A DNA stretch of 64,000 nt from CALDTK01 sp041744755 (GTDB lineage: Bacteria > Bacteroidota > Bacteroidia > Chitinophagales > Saprospiraceae): NCBI GenBank assembly GCA_041744755.1, contig JBGTKC010000074.1, forward strand, positions 21,090-85,089. The letters run 5' to 3'. Below the pieces are notes generated by a model. It was not told where the DNA came from. It did no database searches and saw nothing but the letters and a program-made list of their open reading frames with translations. Made by a program: the position numbers and the translations under genes. Positions 23,784 to 32,549 of the stretch are shown here, one piece after another (within the stretch, counting starts at the first letter, position 1; each line of letters starts with the position of its first letter).

Positions 23784-24716
23784 ATGACCGAACAGGAGAT
23801 ACACGCCGCCGACGCCCGGCGCAGGATCTGGGTGACGCTGGCGTACGCGATGGCCGGGGCGCTCGTGGCGCAGGTCGCGGCTATCCTAGGCCTCTTAGCC
23901 CTGGGCTATTCGATTGAGGACCTGCAAGGCGGCCTCCCTGCCCTCGCGCCGGTGCAGCTCATGGTGATGCTCGTCATCACCCAGGCCGTGAGCTACCTCC
24001 TCCCGGCCATCATCGCGGCGCGGACGCTATTCGGGGGGGAGTGGCTCCGGGCCATTGGCCTGCGGCCCCTCCCGCTGCCGCTCCGGCTGCTGGTAGGCGT
24101 CATGATCTTCGTGGCGACCGTCCCGTTTACCGCCTACTTAGCCCAACTCAACCTCAGCGTGGACCTGAGCGAGTGGCAGGCCGCGATCGAGGGTGACGTA
24201 GCCCATATCCTCGAGGAGATCATCGTCAACACCTCCAGCTCTGTGTTCGTGGTTGTACTGCTGGCAATAGCGCTCTTGCCGGCCTTCGGGGAGGAGATGG
24301 TGTTCCGAGGCTTACTCCAACCCGGATTTATCCGCATGACCGGGAGCGCGCACTTCGGAATCTGGGTAACGGCGGGTTTTTTTGGTCTCGTCCACTTACA
24401 GTTTGCCGGTATCTTGCCGCGCGTCTTCCTCGGGGCGGTACTCGGTTTCCTGGCCTTCAACAGCCAGCGTCTGTGGATTCCAATCGTCGCCCATGCTTTA
24501 TTTAATGGGGTACAGGCCGTGGCGGCGCGGCTCGGCGCGATCGACGTGGCCGCGGAGGCGAGCGAGGCGGCCGGCAAACACCCCTCGGTCGTCTGGGGAC
24601 TCGCCAGCGCGGCGGTCGCAGCTGGAGCCTTACACTACGGCCTCCCCTTCCTCCGACCCGACGACCACCCCGTCGACCGAGCGGAGGATTCGTTACTCGA
24701 CGAGTTAGAAGCCTAG
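23784..24716 (+). CDS. CPBP family intramembrane glutamic protease
   Basis: 310 residues from the ATG at 23784; the frame is open further upstream only as antisense of pdxJ. Eight or so hydrophobic segments, the EExxxR motif in FGEEMVFRGLLQPGF, the FGLVHLQFAG motif with its His, and HALFNGVQA define the CAAX-protease/bacteriocin-processing (CPBP, Rce1-like) family. Members cleave C-terminal peptides or provide self-immunity; the substrate here is unknown. A ~20-residue acidic tail follows the last span. It is the first gene of a co-directional set with cdsA and psd. Confidence 0.85.
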   Translation: MTEQEIHAADARRRIWVTLAYAMAGALVAQVAAILGLLALGYSIEDLQGGLPALAPVQLMVMLVITQAVSYLLPAIIAARTLFGGEWLRAIGLRPLPLPLRLLVGVMIFVATVPFTAYLAQLNLSVDLSEWQAAIEGDVAHILEEIIVNTSSSVFVVVLLAIALLPAFGEEMVFRGLLQPGFIRMTGSAHFGIWVTAGFFGLVHLQFAGILPRVFLGAVLGFLAFNSQRLWIPIVAHALFNGVQAVAARLGAIDVAAEASEAAGKHPSVVWGLASAAVAAGALHYGLPFLRPDDHPVDRAEDSLLDELEA

Positions 24717-24745
24717 TCGCCGCAGGCGCTTACTTTCCGCCCCGC

Positions 24746-25582
24746 ATGCAAGGACTACGTACTCGGGCCGTGAGCGCCGTCATCTTCGTAGCCCTCATCG
24801 TCGGTGGTCTGCTTGGGGGGCCTTACTCCTTCGTAGTCCTCTTCGCCATCGTCACCATCCTGTGCCTACTGGAGTTCTACAAGATGGTGCTCGATCGGTA
24901 CATGCGCCGCGACCGGATGCGGATTGCGCTCGGGATCGCCCTTGGGATCGTCCCCCACCTCACGGCGGCGGCGATCATGCTGAACTGGCTGCCCACCCGC
25001 GATGACCTACTGCTCGTCATCCTCCTGGTCTTCTTCCCGCTCCTCTTCATGACCTTCATCTACGAGCTCTTCGCGGGCTCGAAACACCCATTCGAAAATG
25101 TCGCATTGCTGGTGCTCGGTATGATCTATATCGGGGCGCCTTTCGCGATGTTGGATTTCGTGGCCTTCCGGACCGGTGTTTTCGACTGGCAACTCGTGCT
25201 CGGGGTACTCATGCTCACGTGGCTGAGCGACACCGGGGCCTACATCGCGGGGAGCACTTTCGGGAAGAAGCCCCTTTTCGCTCGCATCAGTCCGAAGAAA
25301 ACCTGGGAAGGCTTCGCCGGCGGAGCGCTGCTCGTGCTCGCGAGCACGCAAGTACTCGCTGAGTTGATGCCCGTGCTCGGGCACCGCGAGTGGCTCGTAA
25401 TCGGCGTCATCGTCGCGATTTTCGGGAGCCTGGGTGACCTCGTCGAGTCGATGCTGAAGCGCAGCCTGAACGTTAAGGACTCCGGCGACCTCCTCCCGGG
25501 ACACGGCGGGATCCTCGATCGGTTTGACGCATTTATTTTTTTGCTGCCGTTCGTGTCGGCTTACCTCATCTTCGTCCGTTAG
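24746..25582 (+). CDS. cdsA: Phosphatidate cytidylyltransferase
   Basis: 278 residues, polytopic. The C-terminal CdsA signature is complete: SDTGAYIAGSTFGKKPLFARISPKKTWEGFAGG, then FGSLGDLVESMLKRSLNVKDSGDLLPGHGGILDRFD. It makes CDP-diacylglycerol for phospholipid synthesis. It lies 29 bp after the CPBP gene and 51 bp before psd, a coherent phospholipid operon. Confidence 0.96.
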   Translation: MQGLRTRAVSAVIFVALIVGGLLGGPYSFVVLFAIVTILCLLEFYKMVLDRYMRRDRMRIALGIALGIVPHLTAAAIMLNWLPTRDDLLLVILLVFFPLLFMTFIYELFAGSKHPFENVALLVLGMIYIGAPFAMLDFVAFRTGVFDWQLVLGVLMLTWLSDTGAYIAGSTFGKKPLFARISPKKTWEGFAGGALLVLASTQVLAELMPVLGHREWLVIGVIVAIFGSLGDLVESMLKRSLNVKDSGDLLPGHGGILDRFDAFIFLLPFVSAYLIFVR

Positions 25583-25633
25583 GCAACTACCGTCAAAGGC
25601 CCCTGTTGAGGTAGGTGGCTAGGAATCAATTAT

Positions 25634-26284
25634 ATGTGGAAGATCCATCCGGAAGGCAGGCGAATGTTAGCCGTCGCAGCAGTGTTCTTGCTCATCCTGG
25701 GTGGCCTACTCGCATGGCTCATGCCGCGCTTCATCTGGCCCTTCGTTACGCTGGCGGTACTGGTGTTCGGCTTCATAGCTTATTTTTTTCGCAATCCGAG
25801 CCGCGAGGTGTTACTAACGAGCGAAACCGTGGTCCTCGCCCCGGCAGACGGCCGCGTGGTCGTCATCGAGGAAGCCGACGAGAGAGAGTACTTCAAAGAC
25901 CGGCGGCTCCAGCTCTCCATCTTCATGTCGCCCACCAACGTCCACGTCAACCGCTCCCCGATCAGCGGCGTGGTCAACTACTTCCGCTACCACGAGGGTA
26001 AATACCTCGTGGCCTGGCACCCGAAGAGTTCCGAGCAAAACGAGCGGACCACCGTCGTGATTGGCAACTCCCACGCCGAAATCCTCCTGCGCCAGATCGC
26101 CGGCGCCATGGCGAAGCGCATCGTCAGCTACTGCGACGAGGGTGAGCGCGTCGAGCAGGGCGTCGACATCGGCTTTATCAAGTTCGGGAGCCGCGTGGAC
26201 CTCTTCCTCCCACTCGGCACCCGCATCGAGGTCGAGGTAGGCGACAAGGTGAAGGGGAACGTGAGTGTGCTCGCTCGACTATAG
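25634..26284 (+). CDS. psd: Phosphatidylserine decarboxylase proenzyme (short type)
   Basis: 216 residues, the short archaeal/Bacteroidota class. Two N-terminal membrane segments precede APADGRVVVIEE, IFMSPTNVHVNRSPISGVV and IGFIKFGSRVDLFLP. The self-cleavage Gly-Ser is G185-S186, and S186 would yield the pyruvoyl group. It converts phosphatidylserine to phosphatidylethanolamine, acting downstream of cdsA. Confidence 0.95.
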   Translation: MWKIHPEGRRMLAVAAVFLLILGGLLAWLMPRFIWPFVTLAVLVFGFIAYFFRNPSREVLLTSETVVLAPADGRVVVIEEADEREYFKDRRLQLSIFMSPTNVHVNRSPISGVVNYFRYHEGKYLVAWHPKSSEQNERTTVVIGNSHAEILLRQIAGAMAKRIVSYCDEGERVEQGVDIGFIKFGSRVDLFLPLGTRIEVEVGDKVKGNVSVLARL

Positions 26285-26422
26285 AACCCGCGTCTTGGTC
26301 GCGCCTTGGGCAGGGGGAGAGGCGCGAACGGGGGGAATTTATAGGGAGCCCCAATAGCGGATCGTGGGCACGCACTGCGCACTTTCAAAGCTCAGACCGG
26401 TGGGCTCCCGACCGTGCAGCGC

Positions 26423-26464
26423 AAAAAAAGCCCCTGCTATCCTTCTGTTTCGCGGATCAGGGGG
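26423..26464 (-). terminator. Intrinsic terminator of the LytTR/GG-peptide/kinase operon
   Basis: On the minus strand CCCCTG...CAGGGGC (21-nt loop) is followed by seven Ts (26423-26429), about 115 bp past the kinase stop. The rest of the 26285-26577 spacer shows no gene. Confidence 0.7.
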
Positions 26465-26577
26465 GATCACCGCTGGACATCGGGTGCAGGAGCACTAAAC
26501 AGATTGAGAAAACTGTCCCTGTTTACGATCCCCCGTGCCAACTAGGTTCATTTTACTCTGCCGACAGAAAATTTATT

Positions 26578-28458
26578 TTAGCTCGCCCAACGGATGGGCA
26601 AGGTTATCGTGACGGCCGTCCCGGCGGCTCCTCCATTGCGATCGTATAAATCATTGAAAACCACCTCCGTAACGTCTTCGCCGTCATTGAGCAGCTCGAG
26701 GCGATGCCGCGTGATCTCCGTGCCCAAAGATTTGTGACTTTTCGGTACAGACCTGCTGGCGGCGGCGGCACGCCCGACGCCATTATCCGTAATCCGGATG
26801 ATCAAGAGATCTTCGTTCTCGTCAGGCGAGTCGAACTCGAGCGTGACGTGCCCCTCGGGCACCATTCGGATGCCGTGCTCGAGAGCATTTTCTAAGTAGG
26901 GCTGCACCAGCATGGCCGGCAGACGAATTAAGTCCTCCTCGAGGTCTTCGGCCACGGTGATCTCGTACGTGAAGGACCGTTGGTAGCGCAGGGCTTGATT
27001 CAGGGAAAGGTACTCGTCGAGGAACTCGATCTCCTCCTCGAGGCTGATGCTCTCGCGCTCGGAGTACTCTAGGCTTCGGCGCATGAGTTTGGCGAACTTC
27101 GCCAGGTACGCAGCCGCGTCGCTGGCGCGGTGGCTCGTAATAAATTCCTGGATGGCGTTGAGGGCATTGAAGATGAAGTGTGGATTCATCTGCGCCCGCA
27201 GAGCCTTGAGTTGGAGCCGATTGGCCCGCAGGCGAAGCAGCTCGCCTTCCCGGCGGCGCTGCTCCAGTTCGTGCCGCAGCTCGAGCTCCGAGATGCGGCG
27301 CGCGTTGCTAGCGATATCGACGGCGCGCTGGAGCTCCTCGTAGTAAAGTCGATACTCGTAGGCGATGCCGTAGTCGTCCTGTCGCGCGTGGTAGTCGGCG
27401 AGTTTTTCGCTGACGAACGCCTGCCGGGAGAGGTCGTCACCCTGCTGTGCCTGCTCGAGGGCCTGGGCCAGCATATGGCCCTCGGCCCTGCTGTCGCCAC
27501 GGGCCGCGGCCATCTCTGCGCGCCAGACGTAGACCATCGCCAGGTCCGGGAAGGCGTTAGCGTTGGCGGCCTTGTAGTGGTGCTCCGCCTCGCCGAAGAG
27601 CTGCTCGGCCTCGTGGTAGCGCCAGTCGCGCGAGGCGTAGTATCCGAGGTTGGCAAGCGCGGCTGCCTTCGCGAGGCGGTCGTGCTCGCTCGCGGTCTGG
27701 ACCGCCCTCCGGAAATTGTCCTCGGCCTCGGCTTGGGCGTCTACCAGCATGAGCGCCCGGCCGAGCTCGAGGTAGTGGTACGGGAGTCGCGAGCGCAGGC
27801 GGTAGCGCTCGGAGATCGCCACGACCTCCCGGTAGGCGGCGACACCGCGGGCGAAGTCCTGGCCCACGGTGTACAGCTTGGCTAGACCAGCCTGCAGTAA
27901 AGATGCGTAGTAGGCGCGCCGGACCGTGAGCGGTTGCCCGGCGGCGGCGTGTTGCAAGCGTTGCGCTTCCGCAAAACTCGCGAACGCCTCCCCGTGATCG
28001 CCGACGCGAAGCTGTAAGAACCCTTGTCTCGTGAGGAGGGGCCAGGTGGCCTCTGGGGCGAACTCCTTGGCGATCGCCTTGGCGGCGTCCAGGAAGTCGG
28101 CAACCTCGGTAATCTTGTCTTGATTGAGCAGCGGACCGAGTAGATCCGCGATGAGCTCGGCTTGTTTTGCCGAAAGGCCGGCGACGATCGCGCGCTCCAG
28201 CCCGGCGGCCAACTCCGTCTCTGCGAGCGGAAAGTCGAGTTCCTGATTGGCGAGATTGCCGAGCAGCTGCCGACAGCCGATCTCTAGGTGCGCCGAAGAA
28301 ACGGCAAGTCCGTCCACCAAAGAGCGAAAGGGCAGCAGCATTTTGCGTGCTGCACTCGGGTCTGTGAATGCGAGGTCCTCGGCCTCGACGAGGGTGCGCT
28401 CGAGCACCGTCTCATCGGCGCGAGCCGCGGAGGCCGTAGCCAGATATTGGGGTGTCAC
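26578..28458 (-). CDS. TPR-containing LytS/YesM-type sensor histidine kinase (soluble)
   Basis: 626 residues from a GTG start; an in-frame TAG lies four codons upstream and no ATG appears before residue ~40. Residues ~1-370 are helical TPR-like repeats (YLELGRALMLVDAQAEAEDNFRRAV; ANLGYYASRDWRYHEAEQLFGEAEHHY). A coiled coil (~385-415) leads to the His_kinase domain RAQMNPHFIFNALNAIQEFI with phospho-acceptor H427, then an HATPase_c domain (VQPYLENALEHGI; ITDNGVGRA). No membrane segment is visible, so the signal is probably intracellular. Its partner is the LytTR regulator encoded upstream, with a small GG peptide between them. Confidence 0.88.
   Translation of the reverse strand: MTPQYLATASAARADETVLERTLVEAEDLAFTDPSAARKMLLPFRSLVDGLAVSSAHLEIGCRQLLGNLANQELDFPLAETELAAGLERAIVAGLSAKQAELIADLLGPLLNQDKITEVADFLDAAKAIAKEFAPEATWPLLTRQGFLQLRVGDHGEAFASFAEAQRLQHAAAGQPLTVRRAYYASLLQAGLAKLYTVGQDFARGVAAYREVVAISERYRLRSRLPYHYLELGRALMLVDAQAEAEDNFRRAVQTASEHDRLAKAAALANLGYYASRDWRYHEAEQLFGEAEHHYKAANANAFPDLAMVYVWRAEMAAARGDSRAEGHMLAQALEQAQQGDDLSRQAFVSEKLADYHARQDDYGIAYEYRLYYEELQRAVDIASNARRISELELRHELEQRRREGELLRLRANRLQLKALRAQMNPHFIFNALNAIQEFITSHRASDAAAYLAKFAKLMRRSLEYSERESISLEEEIEFLDEYLSLNQALRYQRSFTYEITVAEDLEEDLIRLPAMLVQPYLENALEHGIRMVPEGHVTLEFDSPDENEDLLIIRITDNGVGRAAAASRSVPKSHKSLGTEITRHRLELLNDGEDVTEVVFNDLYDRNGGAAGTAVTITLPIRWAS
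28164..28178 (+). repeat. Dispersed mini-hairpin, copy 16
   Basis: Exact GTTTTGCCGAAAGGC. It is antisense in the TPR part of the kinase, read as LSAKQ. Confidence 0.8.
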
Positions 28459-28462
28459 GCCC

Positions 28463-28470
28463 CAAATCTA
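28463..28470 (-). promoter_or_regulatory. TAGATTTG box directly before the kinase GTG
   Basis: A perfect TAnnTTTG match on the minus strand ending four bases before the start codon. If active, the transcript would begin at or just inside the GTG (leaderless or internal start). It may be a chance match. Confidence 0.3.
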
Positions 28471-28514
28471 AGTCCCGGGGGACACAAATATGCTTGGGTG
28501 GGTAAGGCCGAAGG

Positions 28515-28688
28515 CTACTGCGGCAGCCAGCCGCCGCAGGTGAGTAAGATGGGCTGAGCCACCTTCAGGCCCTGACCGCCCTTGATCCCCCGCATCCGCT
28601 CGGAGTCGAGCGTGCGGAGCTGCCTGCGGAGCTCCTCAATCGTCCGCTTCGTTGTCGAAGTCTCCTCCCTTTTGTGCCAGTTGAACAT
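28515..28688 (-). CDS. Small double-glycine leader peptide (putative signal or RiPP-type precursor)
   Basis: 57 residues from the ATG at 28688, starting MFNWHKREETSTTKRTIEEL. The leader is charged and helical and ends LDSERMRGIKGG, the LxxxxMxxIxGG pattern of Bacteroidota GG-type natural-product precursors and of peptides exported by C39-peptidase ABC transporters. The remaining 19 residues, QGLKVAQPILLTCGGWLPQ, are hydrophobic with one Cys. The gene lies between a LytTR response regulator (111-bp gap) and its kinase (56-bp gap), the position peptide pheromones take in Gram-positive LytTR systems. No transporter or modifying enzyme is adjacent, so maturation is inferred, not shown. Confidence 0.6.
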   Translation of the reverse strand: MFNWHKREETSTTKRTIEELRRQLRTLDSERMRGIKGGQGLKVAQPILLTCGGWLPQ

Positions 28689-28799
28689 TGTAGTAAGTTT
28701 TCTCAAAATACCGGGGACCGATATCGAGGGTAATGTATTGCCACACATGCAATAAGCGGGCCATGTGTTGATAACAAACAATTTTTGCTCAAATTCCCC

Positions 28800-29573
28800 T
28801 TATCCAGGTACGTTGGCCCCGAGAACCCGCATGCGGTCCATGAAGGGCGTCCGCCGCCGTCGGCTCACGAGGATCTCCTTCCGGTCGTTCATCACGACGT
28901 AGCCGCCCTCGCCTTTCACAAACTTTGTCATGTAGTTCAGATTGATGATGTGGGACTTGTGCACGCGGAAGAATTTCTCCTCGCGCAGGAGGTCTTCGTA
29001 GTATTTGATGGTCTTGGAGACCGTAAAGCGCTGGCCCTCTTTGGTGTAAATATGGGAATAGTTATCGTCGGCTTCGATGCGTAAAATGTCGGCTATTGCC
29101 AAAAAGTACATTCCGTCAACGGCGGAGATGGTGATCTTGTCGAATTTGCTCGTGGCCAGGTTCTGCTGTACGAGGTCGAGGCGCTCGTCGATCGAGTCGC
29201 GCCGTTGCACCTTGTGTCGCTCGACGGCCGCCGCCAGGGCAAAGGGGTCGATAGGCTTAAGGATGTACCCGATACTCGCGTACTCGAAGGACTTGATCGC
29301 GAACTGGTCGAAGGCCGTCACGAAGATGGCGTTGAATCCCAGGGGCTTGCGCTTGTCCAGCAGCGCAAAGATCTGGCCGTCCGGCAGGTTGATGTCCAGG
29401 AACGCCAGGTCGATTTGGCCCCTACACTTGTCTATCAAAGGCTCGGCGTCCTCGAGGGTGCCGGCCTCCCCGATGATCGCCACCTGCGGACAGTGTTCGG
29501 CGAGCATGGCCTTGAGGTTGATGAGACCGCGGACTTCGTCCTCGACGATGATGGCATTAATCGACTTCGTCAT
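28800..29573 (-). CDS. LytTR-family response regulator
   Basis: 257 residues. The receiver domain has acidic E11-D12, phospho-acceptor D60 in LAFLDINLPDG, Thr in FVTAFDQFA and Lys in ILKPID. The C-terminal LytTR DNA-binding domain reads ILRIEADDNYSHIYTKEGQRFTVSKTIKYYEDLL, FFRVHKSHIINLNYMTKFVKGEGGYVVMND and ILVSRRRRTPFMDRM. It is the first gene of the presumed operon with the GG peptide and kinase, and it diverges from the potassium channel gene. Confidence 0.93.
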   Translation of the reverse strand: MTKSINAIIVEDEVRGLINLKAMLAEHCPQVAIIGEAGTLEDAEPLIDKCRGQIDLAFLDINLPDGQIFALLDKRKPLGFNAIFVTAFDQFAIKSFEYASIGYILKPIDPFALAAAVERHKVQRRDSIDERLDLVQQNLATSKFDKITISAVDGMYFLAIADILRIEADDNYSHIYTKEGQRFTVSKTIKYYEDLLREEKFFRVHKSHIINLNYMTKFVKGEGGYVVMNDRKEILVSRRRRTPFMDRMRVLGANVPG

Positions 29574-29645
29574 CTTCAGAGGCTTTGCAGGAATTGGCGG
29601 GACAGGCCCAAGTTAGCAGAACTCGGGAGAGTATGTTAGCGGGCG

Positions 29646-30488
29646 ATGACCACGCCCGATAATATCCCCCAAGCGCAGAACTGGCGCCACCGCCTGCACA
29701 CGGTCGTCTTCGAGGCCGACACCCCCGCGGGCCGCGCCTTCGACATCACGCTCCTCGTCCTCATCGCCGCGAGCGTGATCGTCGTCATGCTTGAGAGCGT
29801 CCCCAGGATCCAGCACCAGTACCACGAGCTTCTCCTCACGCTGGAGTGGGTGTTCACGTTCGTCTTCACGGCCGAGTACGTTCTCCGGCTAATGATCGTA
29901 CAGCGCCCGCGGTCCTACGCCTGGTCCTTCTTTGGCGTCGTCGACCTCCTCGCCATCCTCCCGACGTACCTCAGTCTCTTCGTCTTCGGGACGCAGGCCC
30001 TCACCGTGGTGCGCGCCGTGCGCCTATTGCGGGTGTTCCGAGTGCTCAAGCTCGGTCACTACCTCAGCGAGAGCGAGATGATTACCCGGAGCCTCAAGGC
30101 GAGCCAGCGCAAGATTTCGGTATTCCTGTTCGCCATTACCATGATCGTCGTCATCGTCGGCGCCATCATGTACGTTATCGAGGGCGCGACCAACGAAGGC
30201 TTCTCGTCGATCCCGCTGTCGGTCTACTGGGCCATCGTAACCCTGACCACGGTAGGCTTCGGCGACATCACGCCGCAGACCAGCCTCGGGCAATTCATCA
30301 GCGCCATCGTCATGATTCTCGGCTACGCCGTGATCGCGGTGCCGACCGGGATCGTGACGGCGGAATTCGCTAATCAAAGCAAACTCTCCAAAGAAATCTC
30401 CACCCAGAGCTGCCGGTACTGCGGGGCGAGCGACCACGACATCGACGCAGCCTTCTGCAAGCATTGCGGGCACTCCCTGGCAGCATAG
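29646..30488 (+). CDS. Voltage-gated potassium channel with C-terminal zinc ribbon
   Basis: 280 residues. Six spans: S1-S3, an S4 with spaced arginines (VVRAVRLLRVFRVLK), S5, a pore helix and selectivity filter TTVGFGD (residues 201-207), and S6 (IVMILGYAVIAVPTGIVTAEF). The short cytoplasmic tail ends in a CxxC-14-CxxC zinc-ribbon-like module, C256-RYC-G and C271-KHC-G. That module is found on some prokaryotic ion_trans channels and may serve assembly or redox gating. It is selective for K+ by the filter; gating properties are inferred from S4. Confidence 0.93.
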   Translation: MTTPDNIPQAQNWRHRLHTVVFEADTPAGRAFDITLLVLIAASVIVVMLESVPRIQHQYHELLLTLEWVFTFVFTAEYVLRLMIVQRPRSYAWSFFGVVDLLAILPTYLSLFVFGTQALTVVRAVRLLRVFRVLKLGHYLSESEMITRSLKASQRKISVFLFAITMIVVIVGAIMYVIEGATNEGFSSIPLSVYWAIVTLTTVGFGDITPQTSLGQFISAIVMILGYAVIAVPTGIVTAEFANQSKLSKEISTQSCRYCGASDHDIDAAFCKHCGHSLAA

Positions 30489-30519
30489 CCGTGGCCTTGG
30501 CCCCAACCGCGACCGCTCA

Positions 30520-30534
30520 GGCTTTCGCCAAAAC
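30520..30534 (-). repeat. Dispersed mini-hairpin, copy 17
   Basis: The minus strand reads exact GTTTTGGCGAAAGCC, in the convergent spacer between the K+ channel and the DoxX gene. Confidence 0.85.
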
Positions 30535-30570
30535 CCACCATCACCTATCTACGCCGGATGTCTTGAAAGC

Positions 30571-30981
30571 TCAGGACCTCGCCGAGGCCAGCAGCTTGCG
30601 CACCGCGAAGCGACCGGTGCCGTGGGCCACGATTAGCAGTAGCGCGCCAGCGATCGCGAGGTAGCGCATCAGACTCAGGAGCGTCTCGCGGACCTCACCT
30701 CCGGGCACGTCCCAGAAGGGATTGACCGCAAAGCTGACCGGCAGCCAGTACATGAGGAGCAGCACCGCCGCCAGCCGGCTTCGGTAACCGAACACGAGCA
30801 GCAGACTACCTAGCGCCAGGCACATAGCCCCGGCCCAAAGCAGCAATTCCGGTTGCCAGCTGATCCCATAATTCAGCATCTTCGCCTTCGTGCCCACCGG
30901 GTGCGCTATGCAGTCGTAGGCCTCGCCGATGAAGAACGCGCCGACGGTCAGGCGACCGAGCAAATCGAGGTAGTGCTTCAT
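30571..30981 (-). CDS. DoxX family membrane protein
   Basis: 136 residues with four hydrophobic segments: LLGRLTVGAFFIGEAYD, LLWAGAMCLALGSLLLVFGY, LAAVLLLMYWLPVSF and LMRYLAIAGALLLIVAHG. The layout and the GRLxxGxFFIxxAxD-like start match the DoxX/SURF4-like group. Its function is unknown; some relatives associate with quinol oxidation. It is 14 bp downstream of the FAD oxidoreductase gene on the same strand, so probably co-transcribed. Confidence 0.75.
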   Translation of the reverse strand: MKHYLDLLGRLTVGAFFIGEAYDCIAHPVGTKAKMLNYGISWQPELLLWAGAMCLALGSLLLVFGYRSRLAAVLLLMYWLPVSFAVNPFWDVPGGEVRETLLSLMRYLAIAGALLLIVAHGTGRFAVRKLLASARS

Positions 30982-30995
30982 ACAGGTTGATCGGT

Positions 30996-32549
30996 TCAGG
31001 CAGCCACGTGAGCGGCGATGGTCGCGGCCACGCGCTGGCCGTCCATCGCGGCGCTCAGGATCCCTCCCGCGTAGCCGGCGCCCTCGCCGCAGGGGTAGAG
31101 ACCCGCGATATCCGGGTGCATGAGGGTGACGGCGTCACGCGGGATGCGCACCGGAGCACTCGTACGGCTCTCGACCCCGACGAGTTGCCCGGCGTCACTC
31201 ACGTAGCCCGGGATGGCACGCGCGAGTTGCCTCAGGCCGGCGGCGAGGCGTGCGGCCACCGGGGCCGGTAGAAGCTCGTGGATCGGCGCGGAGTACACGC
31301 CCGGGATGTAGCTAGTACTGTTAAGTTTTGGCGAAAGCCGCCCCGCCAGAAAATCGGACACCCGCTGCGCCGGGGCCTTCTGCGATCCGTCACCGGCGTC
31401 GAAGAAGCGCCGCTCGACATCCGCCTGGTAGGCGAGGCCCGCCAGTGGTCCGCGGTCCGCGAACGCCGCCCAGTCCTGCTCGTCGACTGCGGTCACGAAT
31501 CCGCTGTTGGCATATGGGCTGTCCCGACGCGAGAGTGACATCCCATTGACGACGTGCTCGCCGGGCGAGGTTGCCGCCGGGACAATAAGTCCGCCGGGGC
31601 ACATGCAGAAGCTAAAGACGCCCCGTTCGGCCACCTGCGTCGCGAGGCTGTAGCTAGCCGCCGGTAGCTCGGGGTGCCGCACGGGCGCGCCGTACTGCTG
31701 CGTGTCTACCAGGGCCTGCGGATGTTCGATCCGCACGCCGAGTGCGAAGGGTTTGGCTTCCAAGGTCCACTGCTTTCGCGAAAACAGGTCGTAAATGTCG
31801 CGCGCGCTGTGGCCGGTGGCCAGGACTACGAGCTCGATCGCTAGCTCGGAGCCGTCGGCGAGGGTTAGTGAGCACACCCGACCGTCCTCGACCCCGATAT
31901 CCACGACGTGCGTCCCGAAGCGAACCTCCCCGCCGTGGGCCTCGATCGTCGCTCGCATCGCCGCGATGATCCCGGGGAGCTTGTTGGACCCTATGTGAGG
32001 GTGTGCATCCACGAGGATGTCGGCGGGCGCGCCGTGCTCGACCAAGAGGTGTAGCACCTTGGTGATGTTGCCGCGCTTGTGGGAGCGCGTGTAGAGCTTG
32101 CCGTCGGAGTACGTACCGGCGCCTCCCTCGCCGAAACAATAGTTGGAGTCCGGATTGACGGTGCCCTCCTGCTGGATCGCGCGCAGATCACGGCGCCGCT
32201 CGCGGATGTCTTTGCCGCGGTCAAGCACGATGGGCTTCAGGCCATGCTCCAGACAGCTTAGGGCCGCGAAGTAACCGGCCGGCCCCGCGCCGACGATGTG
32301 GACCGTGGGTCGACTCGAAGTTTGCAGGTAGGGCTTCCGGTAGACGGGCGGCTTAGGGAGGCACTCCCCTTGCGCCACCCCGATCCGGAGTCGGAACACG
32401 GGCCGCCTTCCCCGCGCGTCGATCGAGCGACGTAGTAAAACGTGGTCGAACGCGCCTTTGGCCTTCGACGCCTTAGCAGTCGCGGACTGGAGCGCAACCG
32501 GATCGGCGATTTGATCCGGAGTAAGCCTAATCTCGACTTCCTTATACAT
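30996..32549 (-). CDS. NAD(P)/FAD-dependent oxidoreductase (COG2509-like)
   Basis: 517 residues from the ATG at 32549 (MYKEVEIRLTPDQ). After a ~90-residue N-terminal domain comes the dinucleotide fold VHIVGAGPAGYFAALSCLEHG, then YCFGEGGAGTYSDGKLYTRSHKRG, VVLATGHSARDIYDLF and a C-terminal GLYPCGEGAGYAGGILSAAMDGQRVA. This is the widespread uncharacterised FAD dehydrogenase family whose substrate is unknown. Residues RLSPKLN, in a loop near 390-410, correspond to dispersed-hairpin copy 18. Confidence 0.85.
   Translation of the reverse strand: MYKEVEIRLTPDQIADPVALQSATAKASKAKGAFDHVLLRRSIDARGRRPVFRLRIGVAQGECLPKPPVYRKPYLQTSSRPTVHIVGAGPAGYFAALSCLEHGLKPIVLDRGKDIRERRRDLRAIQQEGTVNPDSNYCFGEGGAGTYSDGKLYTRSHKRGNITKVLHLLVEHGAPADILVDAHPHIGSNKLPGIIAAMRATIEAHGGEVRFGTHVVDIGVEDGRVCSLTLADGSELAIELVVLATGHSARDIYDLFSRKQWTLEAKPFALGVRIEHPQALVDTQQYGAPVRHPELPAASYSLATQVAERGVFSFCMCPGGLIVPAATSPGEHVVNGMSLSRRDSPYANSGFVTAVDEQDWAAFADRGPLAGLAYQADVERRFFDAGDGSQKAPAQRVSDFLAGRLSPKLNSTSYIPGVYSAPIHELLPAPVAARLAAGLRQLARAIPGYVSDAGQLVGVESRTSAPVRIPRDAVTLMHPDIAGLYPCGEGAGYAGGILSAAMDGQRVAATIAAHVAA
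31325..31339 (+). repeat. Dispersed mini-hairpin, copy 18
   Basis: Exact GTTTTGGCGAAAGCC. It is antisense in the FAD oxidoreductase gene, read as RLSPK. Confidence 0.85.
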
